64,000 nt of DNA from Flavobacterium sp. (GTDB lineage Bacteria; Bacteroidota; Bacteroidia; Flavobacteriales; Flavobacteriaceae), in contig JAEUTY010000012.1 in the NCBI GenBank assembly GCA_016787805.1, positions 62,001-126,000 on the forward strand, given 5' to 3'. Shown piece by piece: positions 8,403 to 14,846 of this stretch. The notes under the pieces were generated by a model that saw only the letters and a program-made list of their open reading frames with translations, made no database searches and was not told the origin of the DNA. Position numbers and translations under genes: made by a program. Numbering within the stretch: the first letter of the stretch is position 1; each line of letters starts with the position of its first letter.

Positions 8403-8825
8403 ATGACAAATTTCATTATCAAAACCCACAAAAAAGACACTCTTTACGCCAAATCACACATTTTCATTCTCAACAAAGGCATGAATAGCGGAAAGCCTTT
8501 AAAAGAAGCCTGTGCCAATTGTTTTGTGCTAATCTTCGAAAACCAAGAAGATGCAGAAAATTTCTACTTCATTGCTTACAGTATGTGGCAAGCCAAATTT
8601 TGGCATGTTCACCTGTGCGGTTCCGTAATTCCATTTTTACGCTTACATGATTTTAGAAAAGAATTTTTCCTAAAATCAAAACAACTCATGGAAGAACACG
8701 AAACGCACCTAAAAAATGTGGAAGCTCTAAAACTCCTAGAACAAAAAGAGCAGCAATTTCAACAGAATATTAGCCTTATAAACGACTTACGCCGAGTGAT
8801 ACTACATCGATATTGTTCCAGATGA
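8403..8825 (+). CDS. DUF6943-like protein of unknown function
   Basis: 140 aa, soluble, no signal peptide. It resembles from memory a family (DUF6943) found repeatedly in accessory regions of Bacteroidota: N-terminal TNFIIKTHKKDTLYAKSHIF, a central aromatic-rich core (FYFIAYSMWQAKFWHVHL, residues ~58-75) with GSVIPF, and a C-terminal helix with many Gln and Glu. No catalytic motif is visible. It is the first of four plus-strand genes of the island cluster and starts ~100 nt after a large palindrome. The function is unknown; placement in the family rests on recall, not a search. Confidence 0.7.
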   Translation: MTNFIIKTHKKDTLYAKSHIFILNKGMNSGKPLKEACANCFVLIFENQEDAENFYFIAYSMWQAKFWHVHLCGSVIPFLRLHDFRKEFFLKSKQLMEEHETHLKNVEALKLLEQKEQQFQQNISLINDLRRVILHRYCSR

Positions 8826-8848
8826 TTTAATCCCTAAAATCAAATAAT

Positions 8849-9028
8849 ATGACGTTATTTAGCCTTTATCAAACTGAAATCTGGAAATCGAAAACCTCAC
8901 GAATCTATTTCGGAGTTTTCGATTCACGCGAAAAAGCTAAAGATTGTGCAAAGTATTATGGACTTTACGCGAAGAATGCAAAAGTGATAATTGAAGAGGT
9001 TGCACTCAACCAATTTCAAGAATGCTAA
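8849..9028 (+). CDS. Small conserved hypothetical protein (59 aa)
   Basis: 59 aa from ATG at 8849 to TAA at 9026-9028. The sequence (MTLFSLYQTEIWKSKTSRIY, then FGVFDSREKAKDCAKYYGLY) predicts a short beta-beta-alpha fold. It looks like the small proteins that often sit next to DUF6943 genes in flavobacteria. It begins 23 nt after the preceding stop in the same direction, so it is probably cotranscribed. The function is unknown. Confidence 0.6.
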   Translation: MTLFSLYQTEIWKSKTSRIYFGVFDSREKAKDCAKYYGLYAKNAKVIIEEVALNQFQEC

Positions 9029-9071
9029 TCTTTTAGTATGTTTGTATTGTAAAACAAACTTTCTTAAAGGT

Positions 9072-9671
9072 ATGAAACTGGAACCAATGCGACCAATTAG
9101 GATTTATCCTAACGAAGAATTTAAAGAAATCACTCTCGAACACCAATTACAACTTCGCTACGCCATATCAAACAAAGGTCGACTAATTAGCTTTATTGAT
9201 GATATGAAATTTGGTAGAGAACTAAAAGGATGCACTGTTGACGGCTACCGCATTTTAAAGTACAAATTGCACAACAACGGGAAGATAAAAAACAAACATG
9301 TTTTTTTATATAAATTCGTAGCACAGCTTTTTGTCCCTAAAACCTCAGATGATCAAATTCACGTCATACACTTAGACCGAAAAAGAGACAATGACGATTA
9401 TAGAAACCTACGTTGGGTAACTAAAGAAGAAAAACAAGAATTCGTTAAAAAAAGCCCATTTGTAATTCAAGCTCAGAAAAACCTAATCGAACATAATATT
9501 AAATCCGATGGGAAAAAGCTCACTGTGACCAAAGTAATGTTTATAAAAAAGCTACTTGCCAAACCAGAACAACGAACCCGACTTAAAATGATTGCCAAAC
9601 AATTCGGTGTAAGTGAGGTTCAAATCCGAAAAATCAAAAGCGGTGAAAATTGGGGACATGTTAAAATCTAA
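9072..9671 (+). CDS. HNH/NUMOD4-like DNA-binding protein
   Basis: 199 aa from ATG 9072. The frame is open further upstream (ATG at 8991), but that start would overlap the 59-aa gene and adds a Cys-rich segment atypical of the family. Residues ~25-65 (YAISNKGRLISF, GCTVDGYRILKYKL) resemble a NUMOD4-type domain. Residues ~98-116 (HVIHLDRKRDNDDYRNLRWV) match the spacing of an HNH nuclease core (His-Asp...Asn-Leu-Trp), with Asp-Asn-Asp-Asp where Asn residues are usual. The C-terminus (MIAKQFGVSEVQIRKIKSG) looks like a helix-turn-helix. It could be a nicking or homing-type endonuclease or a degenerate regulator. Confidence 0.7.
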   Translation: MKLEPMRPIRIYPNEEFKEITLEHQLQLRYAISNKGRLISFIDDMKFGRELKGCTVDGYRILKYKLHNNGKIKNKHVFLYKFVAQLFVPKTSDDQIHVIHLDRKRDNDDYRNLRWVTKEEKQEFVKKSPFVIQAQKNLIEHNIKSDGKKLTVTKVMFIKKLLAKPEQRTRLKMIAKQFGVSEVQIRKIKSGENWGHVKI

Positions 9672-9720
9672 ATAATCAAAAAAAGTTTTAAAGAAAAGCT
9701 ATTGCATATCACAATTAAAA

Positions 9721-10158
9721 ATGAAATATAGAGAACAACTTTTAGATTTAATTTTAGATGAAAACGATCAAGCAATGTTGGAGTGGATTCAAAAGCAACC
9801 ATTAATTGAACAGCCTGATATTTTTCGAGAGCTTAAAGAACTCGTTGAAGAAATTGAGGCCGAAAGTGGTTATAAAATAGATGGCCTTGAAAATTTTGAT
9901 GATCAGATTGATAATTATGAGGACAAAATTCTTGACGAAAAATTAGCCGAAGCAAATTATGTTATGGCATTAGCTAATCAAGAAAAATCTTCAAATGAAA
10001 TGTTTGAAGCAGTTGAAGGTGTTCGGCAATATGTTATCGAGTGCATAACGACAAACGCCCCAAATGCAACCCAAATGAGAGAATTGTCTAAACAAATCAT
10101 AAAGTTTGAAAAGGATGCTGGAATTTATAAGCCTGAAAATTGGATTTCTATTGAATAG
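9721..10158 (+). CDS. Acidic helical hypothetical protein
   Basis: 145 aa, not recognised. It is rich in Glu, Asp and Leu, predicted nearly all helical with coiled-coil potential around residues 30-75, and has no signal peptide or membrane helix. It starts 49 nt after the HNH gene and ends ahead of a hairpin with a T-rich tail (10225-10250). It belongs to the plus-strand cluster of the island. A role as an adaptor or inhibitor of the neighbouring nuclease-like protein would be speculation. Confidence 0.6.
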   Translation: MKYREQLLDLILDENDQAMLEWIQKQPLIEQPDIFRELKELVEEIEAESGYKIDGLENFDDQIDNYEDKILDEKLAEANYVMALANQEKSSNEMFEAVEGVRQYVIECITTNAPNATQMRELSKQIIKFEKDAGIYKPENWISIE

Positions 10159-10224
10159 TCGAAGTAATATCAGGCAAGAAGTTAGAGAACAGACAGAAAT
10201 AAAATTATTTACTTTAAACAACAA

Positions 10225-10250
10225 GAAGTCTGATCTAACGACCAGACTTC
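10225..10250 (+). terminator. Probable terminator after the plus-strand island genes
   Basis: GAAGTCTG (10225-10232) pairs with CAGACTTC (10243-10250), followed by CTTTATTT. It sits between two convergent gene groups and could act in both directions. Confidence 0.55.
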
Positions 10251-10289
10251 CTTTATTTAACCCAAAAGCCACCACAACAAAAGGTTAAA

Positions 10290-10466
10290 TTATTGTTTTC
10301 TTTTTTTAATCAAGCACTTGAGCACCATCGAAATGGTAAAACTTACCGTAGCTCCAACAGCTGCTAAAACAGCCGTTTTAAGCAAATCGGCTGATGGAAT
10401 ACTTGGAGCAATGCTCAACAAAGTACCACCCACTGTGCCCATTAAAGTGTGCTGATGCGTAGTCAT
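10290..10466 (-). CDS. Small membrane protein (58 aa) of the island operon
   Basis: 58 aa from ATG at 10466 to TAA at 10290-10292. Gly/Thr-rich start (GTVGGTLLSIAPSI), then a hydrophobic helix (about residues 28-52, ending VSFTISMVLKCLI) and a basic tail KKRKQ, as in a single-pass or hairpin membrane protein; the shape is holin-like but unproven. Its start overlaps the stop of the preceding DVGG-repeat gene (ATGA at 10463-10466), indicating translational coupling. The function is unknown. Confidence 0.65.
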   Translation of the reverse strand: MTTHQHTLMGTVGGTLLSIAPSIPSADLLKTAVLAAVGATVSFTISMVLKCLIKKRKQ

Positions 10467-11236
10467 GAGAAATCGGTTTTAGAAAGAGCAATACGCATAT
10501 TTTTAATTTCCTTTCCTCCCACTTCGGTGTATGGTGTTTTAGCGTATATTCTCATGACTCCAGTTGATTTGCCTCCAACATCTTCGCCATTTTGAAAAAC
10601 TACAACTACGTTGCCCGTAAGTATTGTACCGCAACCTCCTACATCTAGTGTAGCATTTTTAGTAGTACTCACCGTTTTTCCGCCACCTACATCAAGCATT
10701 AAATAAGAGGTTGGGTTTCTGACAGAAAAATTTTGGTTAATACCTTTACCGCCTACATCTTCATTTAACGAGGAGACTTGTAAAGTACCCGTAGAACTTC
10801 TACCACCTCCAACATCATTGGAAATTCCAACAACCAAATACAAATTTCCAGTCAGAATTGAATTTCTTCCTCCTACATCAGCTAAAGCATTTTTAGTAGT
10901 ACTCACGGATTTTCCGCAACCAACATCATGTAATGTTGTAACCATTTGTGAACCACTTGAGCTTTTACCACCCACTTCTAGAATTAAGATTGCAGGTTGT
11001 TCATTACTCAAAGAAAATCGAATTTCTTGACCTCTTGAACCTCCAACATCTTCTTTAGCATAATTTGAAGTTGTATTTGTTTTCACAATCTCTCTGCCTT
11101 TTCCTCCAACATCCGTTGAGGTTGCAGATTTATCCGAACAGGCAACACCCAAAAAGGCGGCCATAATAAGCACCATAACAACGATACTTTTCACATTTAC
11201 TAATTGTTGCACCACTGTGCCATTGAATCTTTTCAT
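10463..11236 (-). CDS. DVGG-repeat putative lipoprotein
   Basis: 257 aa. After a hydrophobic N-terminus ending FLGVACSDK (Cys33, a plausible though imperfect lipobox), the rest consists of eleven units of 16-24 residues, each opening with Asp/Glu-Val-Gly-Gly (or DVGC) followed by a Ser/Thr-rich, beta-strand-like stretch. A higher-order repeat of four units is visible: segments containing STTKNA and ILTGN recur in the same order. No known domain was recognised. The pattern suggests a secreted repetitive beta structure on the cell surface. The start overlaps the end of a 26-aa ORF and the stop overlaps the start of the 58-aa membrane protein gene, so the three are probably cotranslated. Several different Cys occur within the repeats. 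Confidence 0.65.
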   Translation of the reverse strand: MKRFNGTVVQQLVNVKSIVVMVLIMAAFLGVACSDKSATSTDVGGKGREIVKTNTTSNYAKEDVGGSRGQEIRFSLSNEQPAILILEVGGKSSSGSQMVTTLHDVGCGKSVSTTKNALADVGGRNSILTGNLYLVVGISNDVGGGRSSTGTLQVSSLNEDVGGKGINQNFSVRNPTSYLMLDVGGGKTVSTTKNATLDVGGCGTILTGNVVVVFQNGEDVGGKSTGVMRIYAKTPYTEVGGKEIKNMRIALSKTDFS

Positions 11237-11313
11237 GATCTTTTTAAATTTTTAATAATTAATAAAAATTTCCCCTCCAGAATACTGAACTCATTTACAT
11301 CACTCACTTTCAT
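11233..11313 (-). CDS. 26-aa leader ORF, overlapping the DVGG lipoprotein start
   Basis: ATG at 11313, TGA at 11233-11235, encoding MKVSDVNEFSILEGKFLLII followed by KNLKRS. The stop overlaps the start codon of the DVGG-repeat gene as ATGA. The tight overlap and lack of other signals in the 122-nt gap support translation, but so short an ORF could be chance. Confidence 0.35.
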   Translation of the reverse strand: MKVSDVNEFSILEGKFLLIIKNLKRS

Positions 11314-11358
11314 CGTGCTCAACTACTCCTTCAGGGAAAAAACTTCTTTCTTTGTGGA

Positions 11359-12117
11359 TTATACTCCACCATCAATTTTCACCAAAGCCAATGCATTGTA
11401 CGACCCATTTTTCAAGGAGTACTGCGCACCGTTAATCTCTTGGTAAAACTCAATTCCAAGCACCAAAAACAAAGGTTTAGTACTCGCCGATGTAACTGCA
11501 TTGAGCAAGTTAATAGCAGCCGTTGGTGTTGCGTCATAAGGTAAAATAGCCGTTGTACTTTCAGCACTCACAAAAGTTCCTAGTTCAAAATCAATCTCAG
11601 CTCCCGCTGATACAATTCTGAAATGAGTAGTTCCTCCAGGTGCAGCAATCATGTTAATCGGTACAAACGAAGCCAAATCAACAGTCAACTCACCTGCTAC
11701 ACGGTCAATAGCACTAGTAAAAGGAGCATACAACGTAGTGCCCAATTTTCCACTAATGTTGAACTCAAAGTTTTGCAACAATTCCAATTCGCCATCCAAC
11801 ACATTACGCAAACCACGCTCACTCACTTGGTCCTCTTGGATTACCTTCACCATTTCGCGGGTCAATCGGCTTACCATTCTAAAATCAGACGCATTAATCA
11901 ACAACGCTCTGAAAGCCGTGCGAAGCACTTTACCTGCGGCACCAGCTCTGCCAAACTCACTTCCATTCTCGCGAGTTCTCTGAAAGGCTGGGTCATTCAT
12001 AATGCGGCTTTTATCCACACCGCCTTTTTCTCTAGCCAAATGCCCATCTCTCGATTTGTAAAAAGAAACACCTCCAATGGTTCCTTTCAACTTAATAATT
12101 CCGGTCTGTCTTGCCAT
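11359..12117 (-). CDS. Conserved hypothetical protein of Bacteroidota islands (252 aa)
   Basis: 252 aa, soluble, no signal peptide. It starts MARQTGIIKLKGTIGGVSFY and has a conserved Arg/Gly-rich N-terminal part (residues 1-60), a central helical part (~60-105), and a C-terminal beta-rich half ending in LVKIDGGV. It matches from memory a family common in flavobacterial accessory regions without an assigned function. The basic, glycine-containing N-terminus followed by a beta-sandwich-like half could suit a nucleic-acid-binding or structural (capsid- or filament-like) protein, but there is no direct evidence. It is first in the minus-strand operon, 122 nt upstream of the lipoprotein gene. Confidence 0.6.
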   Translation of the reverse strand: MARQTGIIKLKGTIGGVSFYKSRDGHLAREKGGVDKSRIMNDPAFQRTRENGSEFGRAGAAGKVLRTAFRALLINASDFRMVSRLTREMVKVIQEDQVSERGLRNVLDGELELLQNFEFNISGKLGTTLYAPFTSAIDRVAGELTVDLASFVPINMIAAPGGTTHFRIVSAGAEIDFELGTFVSAESTTAILPYDATPTAAINLLNAVTSASTKPLFLVLGIEFYQEINGAQYSLKNGSYNALALVKIDGGV

Positions 12118-12293
12118 TTCAATTCAGATTTTAATTCTACATTCAGAATGTTAGGTACATTCCCTCAAACCACATAAATCCTCCCGATGCATCTTGTAAC
12201 GATTTACAATGCAAAGTTTACAGCAAGTCAACCAAATTGGTACACAAGGCCAATCATAACGATTAAAACAATCATTTTTAATCATTACAACCC
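12118..12293. other. Divergent intergenic region between 252-aa and 67-aa genes
   Basis: Holds promoters for both directions by position. No additional gene, repeat or hairpin was found here apart from the plus-strand promoter described next. Confidence 0.4.
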
Positions 12294-12323
12294 TTGCTAA
12301 TTAAATCAGAATAAATAACTTTG
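12294..12323 (+). promoter_or_regulatory. Bacteroidota-type promoter upstream of the 67-aa gene
   Basis: TTG at 12294-12296, a 19-nt spacer and TAACTTTG at 12316-12323 match the TTG/TAnnTTTG consensus exactly. Transcription would begin near 12330, about 70 nt before the start codon. Confidence 0.65.
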
Positions 12324-12398
12324 AATCAACGATTATTATCCTTGTACGAAAAGCATAAATGAAGTATAGCAACCCCAAGGATAAAGCATGGATAGTGT

Positions 12399-12602
12399 AT
12401 GAAACCAGAACAAAAAAGAGTTTGCATATACCCAAAAGACGTTCAAAGAATTACTGGTAAAAGTTATAGTTCCTCCAGAATACTATTAGTACAGATTAGA
12501 AAGCACCTTCGCAAGCAAGAACACCAATTCATCACCATCGATGAGTTCTGCTTGTACACAGGCTTACAATCTGAACAAGTACTTCCTTTGATAGTTGGGT
12601 AA
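12399..12602 (+). CDS. Small probable DNA-binding protein (67 aa)
   Basis: 67 aa. The sequence (VCIYPKDVQRITGKSYSSSR, then a basic helix RKHLRKQEHQFITIDEFCLY) resembles excisionase- or winged-helix-like small proteins seen next to this gene set in flavobacteria. Preceded by a good promoter at 12294-12323 and located about 225 nt inside the presumed attachment site, the usual position of a directionality factor or element regulator. The functional assignment is inference. Confidence 0.55.
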   Translation: MKPEQKRVCIYPKDVQRITGKSYSSSRILLVQIRKHLRKQEHQFITIDEFCLYTGLQSEQVLPLIVG

Positions 12603-12826
12603 GATGGATGAGGTAAAAAACTACCTATCCAATACACTATGAAGTTTATATACATGTTCAACAAGTAGTTCAGAAATTGGTCTAATCACTTGTAAAATCA
12701 GTTAGTTTTGACTACATTTACACCATACGATTTGATGCTCTTTAAAGTCATTTGTTAGTGACCTATTTAATGACCTCAAAAACTATATTACAGTCAAACT
12801 ATTGTTAATAAAGGCATTGAGTGATA
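12603..12826. other. Gene-free end of the island
   Basis: Together with 12851-12922 this makes about 300 nt without a gene. It is AT-rich; apart from the tRNA fragment at 12827-12850 no ORF, hairpin or promoter stands out. Confidence 0.5.
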
Positions 12827-12850
12827 GGTTCGAATCCCATCCTCTCTGCA
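12827..12850 (+). other. 3' fragment of a tRNA gene (probable tRNA-Ser): candidate attachment site
   Basis: GGTTCGAATCCCAT followed by CCTCTCTGCA reproduces a T-loop, 3' half of the T stem, a 7-nt 3' acceptor strand and the discriminator base G plus CA. The 5' portion of a tRNA is absent: nothing in the preceding 90 nt forms D or anticodon arms, and the 5' T-stem has an A-C mismatch. This is what remains at the distal end when an element integrates into the 3' end of a tRNA gene. Discriminator G points to tRNA-Ser. The intact gene should lie left of the window. Confidence 0.7.
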
Positions 12851-12922
12851 AGTTTTTAATTTTTTATAAAAATAGTTAAACAGAATTTTAAAATCTAATC
12901 CTATTTACTAAATGCAGAATTT

Positions 12923-13606
12923 ATGCGATTTTCAATTTCTTTAGCACTCATTATCGTCTGTTTTTTTGCAAATGCACAAAACAAAGAAATTGATTTTTCT
13001 GTACCTGATTCTTTGTATCGTGAAGACCAATTTTATTTGGGATTATCGTACACTAATATGCAAAATGCTCCTTCAGGATTTGATCAAATAAAAATATCAC
13101 CCAATGTTGTGGCTGGTTTTCTTCGCGATTTTCCCATAAACAAAAACAGAACTTGGGCAATTGCACCAGGTTTGGGTTATAGAGTTAGCGTGATGAATCA
13201 CAATATTGGAATTCCAGAAAACGGAAATAGTAACTCGTATGTTGTTTTGAATACTGAGTTTGAAAAAAACAAACACATTCTCCATTTTGTCGAACTTCCG
13301 TTAGAAATTCGTTGGCGTACTTCTACACCTGAAAGCCATAAGTTTTGGCGAATTTACACTGGAATGAAAGTGAGTTATTTGTTTTTTGATCAGTACAAAT
13401 ACCAAGCCTTTGATTTGAAAATTAAGCAAAACCAAAACTCTGATATCGAAAAACTGCATTACGGAGCCTACATTTCGGCTGGTTGGAATACATGGAACGT
13501 ATATGCATACTACGGTTTTAATCCAATTTTTAAAACGGCATCGATTGATAGCAAAAAAGTAAAAATGAATGTTTTTAATGTTGGTTTGATGTTTTACATC
13601 TTATAA
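12923..13606 (+). CDS. PorT-like outer-membrane beta-barrel protein
   Basis: 227 aa with a signal peptide (ending FFANAQ) and alternating amphipathic strands of a small outer-membrane barrel, ending in an aromatic residue region (FNVGLMFYIL). The segment HFVELPLEIRWRTSTPESHK, then FWRIYTGMKVSYLF, is like that of PorT-family proteins, which take part in type IX secretion in some members. Whether this copy is the secretion component or a general PorT-family protein cannot be decided here. It overlaps the stop of the convergent next gene by 6 nt and is the first core gene right of the island. Confidence 0.65.
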   Translation: MRFSISLALIIVCFFANAQNKEIDFSVPDSLYREDQFYLGLSYTNMQNAPSGFDQIKISPNVVAGFLRDFPINKNRTWAIAPGLGYRVSVMNHNIGIPENGNSNSYVVLNTEFEKNKHILHFVELPLEIRWRTSTPESHKFWRIYTGMKVSYLFFDQYKYQAFDLKIKQNQNSDIEKLHYGAYISAGWNTWNVYAYYGFNPIFKTASIDSKKVKMNVFNVGLMFYIL

Positions 13607-14206
13607 CCAAAAATACCAAATGCCTATTTGAGGCACCATTCCAATTATATAACCTAAAATCAATTCGGTCATTGTGTGTGCTTTCATGTACAATCGCGAT
13701 GAAGCAATGATTCCTGTAAAGAAAAACAAGGTTGCGATAGTGTAAATAATATTGATTTGGTTATGCATGCTCAATCCGATGACAAAAAAGGATAAAGCAC
13801 TAATTCCAATCATGTGGATGCTCGACTTAACTTTGAAAAAAAGCAACACAAAAGCAATAAAAGTGGTAATCAATCCAGCAAAGAAAAAGAAAAATAATTC
13901 AGGAAAACGCTCAACAGTAATGCTTTGTGTAATTAAAACCGACGTCAAAGCCATTTGTAATAACAACGGAATTTTACGTTGATTAACATCCGAAAGCATT
14001 ATAGAATCTACTTTTCCAAAGGTTTTTAACAAATAAAAAAAAGCCATTGGTAGAAAAATAGTGATGATTAGTATTTGAAAAAGCACTAAATAACTCTGCT
14101 CGATGGTAAAGTAGTTTTCGTTAAATAGCAAGTACAAAACCGTTCCCAAAAGCGGAATAAAAATAGGATGAAAGAGGTACGAAAAAAAAGGCAGAATCTT
14201 TTTCAA
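13601..14206 (-). CDS. PAP2-like integral membrane protein
   Basis: 201 aa with about six hydrophobic helices. SSIHMIGISAL (~128-138) and SRLYMKAHTMTELILGYIIG (~169-188) correspond to the second and third phosphatase motifs of the PAP2 superfamily (S-x-x-H-x-x-G; S-R-x-x-x-x-x-H-x-x-x-E). The first KxxxxxxRP motif is weak (a KVDSIMLSDVNQRKIP region). It may dephosphorylate a lipid phosphate or pyrophosphate in the inner membrane, or be a degenerate member. Convergent with the PorT-like gene. Confidence 0.6.
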   Translation of the reverse strand: MKKILPFFSYLFHPIFIPLLGTVLYLLFNENYFTIEQSYLVLFQILIITIFLPMAFFYLLKTFGKVDSIMLSDVNQRKIPLLLQMALTSVLITQSITVERFPELFFFFFAGLITTFIAFVLLFFKVKSSIHMIGISALSFFVIGLSMHNQINIIYTIATLFFFTGIIASSRLYMKAHTMTELILGYIIGMVPQIGIWYFWL

Positions 14207-14304
14207 GGCTGTAGATTTGATTTCAAAGATAAAAAATCAAAGCAAAATTTGGGTAAAGTTTCCTAGGTTTGTCATTATACAAACCTAAATAAATAGTACA
14301 AGCC

Positions 14305-14835
14305 ATGAATCAAGATTATTTGCCCGAAGAGGTTATTAGTAGTAAAATTTACTTTATTAGAGAACAAAAAGTAATGCTCGATAGTGATTTAGCCACTCTT
14401 TACGCTGTCGAAACCAAACAACTTAAGCGACAAGTTCGTAGAAATATCGAGCGATTTCCAGAAGATTTTATGTTTGAGCTTACCGAAGCGGAATACGAAA
14501 TCTTGAGGTGCCAATTTGGCACCTCAAGTTGGGGAGGAACTAGACATCTTCCTATGGCATTTACAGAGCAAGGAATAGCAATGCTTTCTAGTGTTGTAAA
14601 TAGCCCAACTGCAATCAGAGTGAACATTCAGATTATAAGGGTTTTTACAAAAATCAGACAACTACTAACAGATACTATGAGTTTGAAATTGGAAATAGAA
14701 GAAATTAAAAAGAAACTCTCCAACCAAAATCAAAATATTGAACTTGTTTTTAGTTACCTAGATGAATTAATGGATAAAAAAGAAAATACCGAACCGAGAA
14801 AAAGTATTGGTTTCAAGCAAAACAATAACGATTGA
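14305..14835 (+). CDS. ORF6N-domain protein
   Basis: 176 aa. The N-terminal ~115 residues form the ORF6N domain known from phage and bacterial KilA-N-like DNA-binding proteins (KVMLDSDLATLYAVETKQLK, FPEDFMFELTEAEYE, SWGGTRHLPMAFTEQGIAML). The C-terminus is a coiled coil (residues ~120-160). Such proteins occur singly in many Bacteroidota chromosomes; their role is unknown. The part encoding LRCQFGTSS contains a perfect 27-bp palindrome (14502-14528). The gene stands alone, between divergent and convergent neighbours. Confidence 0.8.
   Translation: MNQDYLPEEVISSKIYFIREQKVMLDSDLATLYAVETKQLKRQVRRNIERFPEDFMFELTEAEYEILRCQFGTSSWGGTRHLPMAFTEQGIAMLSSVVNSPTAIRVNIQIIRVFTKIRQLLTDTMSLKLEIEEIKKKLSNQNQNIELVFSYLDELMDKKENTEPRKSIGFKQNNND
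14502..14528. repeat. Perfect 27-bp palindrome within the ORF6N gene
   Basis: CTTGAGGTGCCAA (14502-14514), one central T, then the exact complement TTGGCACCTCAAG (14516-14528). Confidence 0.95.
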
Positions 14836-14846
14836 TTTGCAACAGA

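Noticed and set aside
8991-9071. Upstream start of the HNH-like gene
   Set aside because: It would overlap the 59-aa gene and adds a segment that does not look like the family; the start at 9072 is preferred.
10463-11236. Target gene of a diversity-generating retroelement
   Set aside because: No reverse transcriptase, template repeat or adenine-specific variation is visible in the window.
12780-12850. Complete tRNA gene
   Set aside because: Only the T loop, 3' T stem and 3' acceptor strand are present; no D arm, anticodon arm or 5' acceptor can be folded from the preceding bases.
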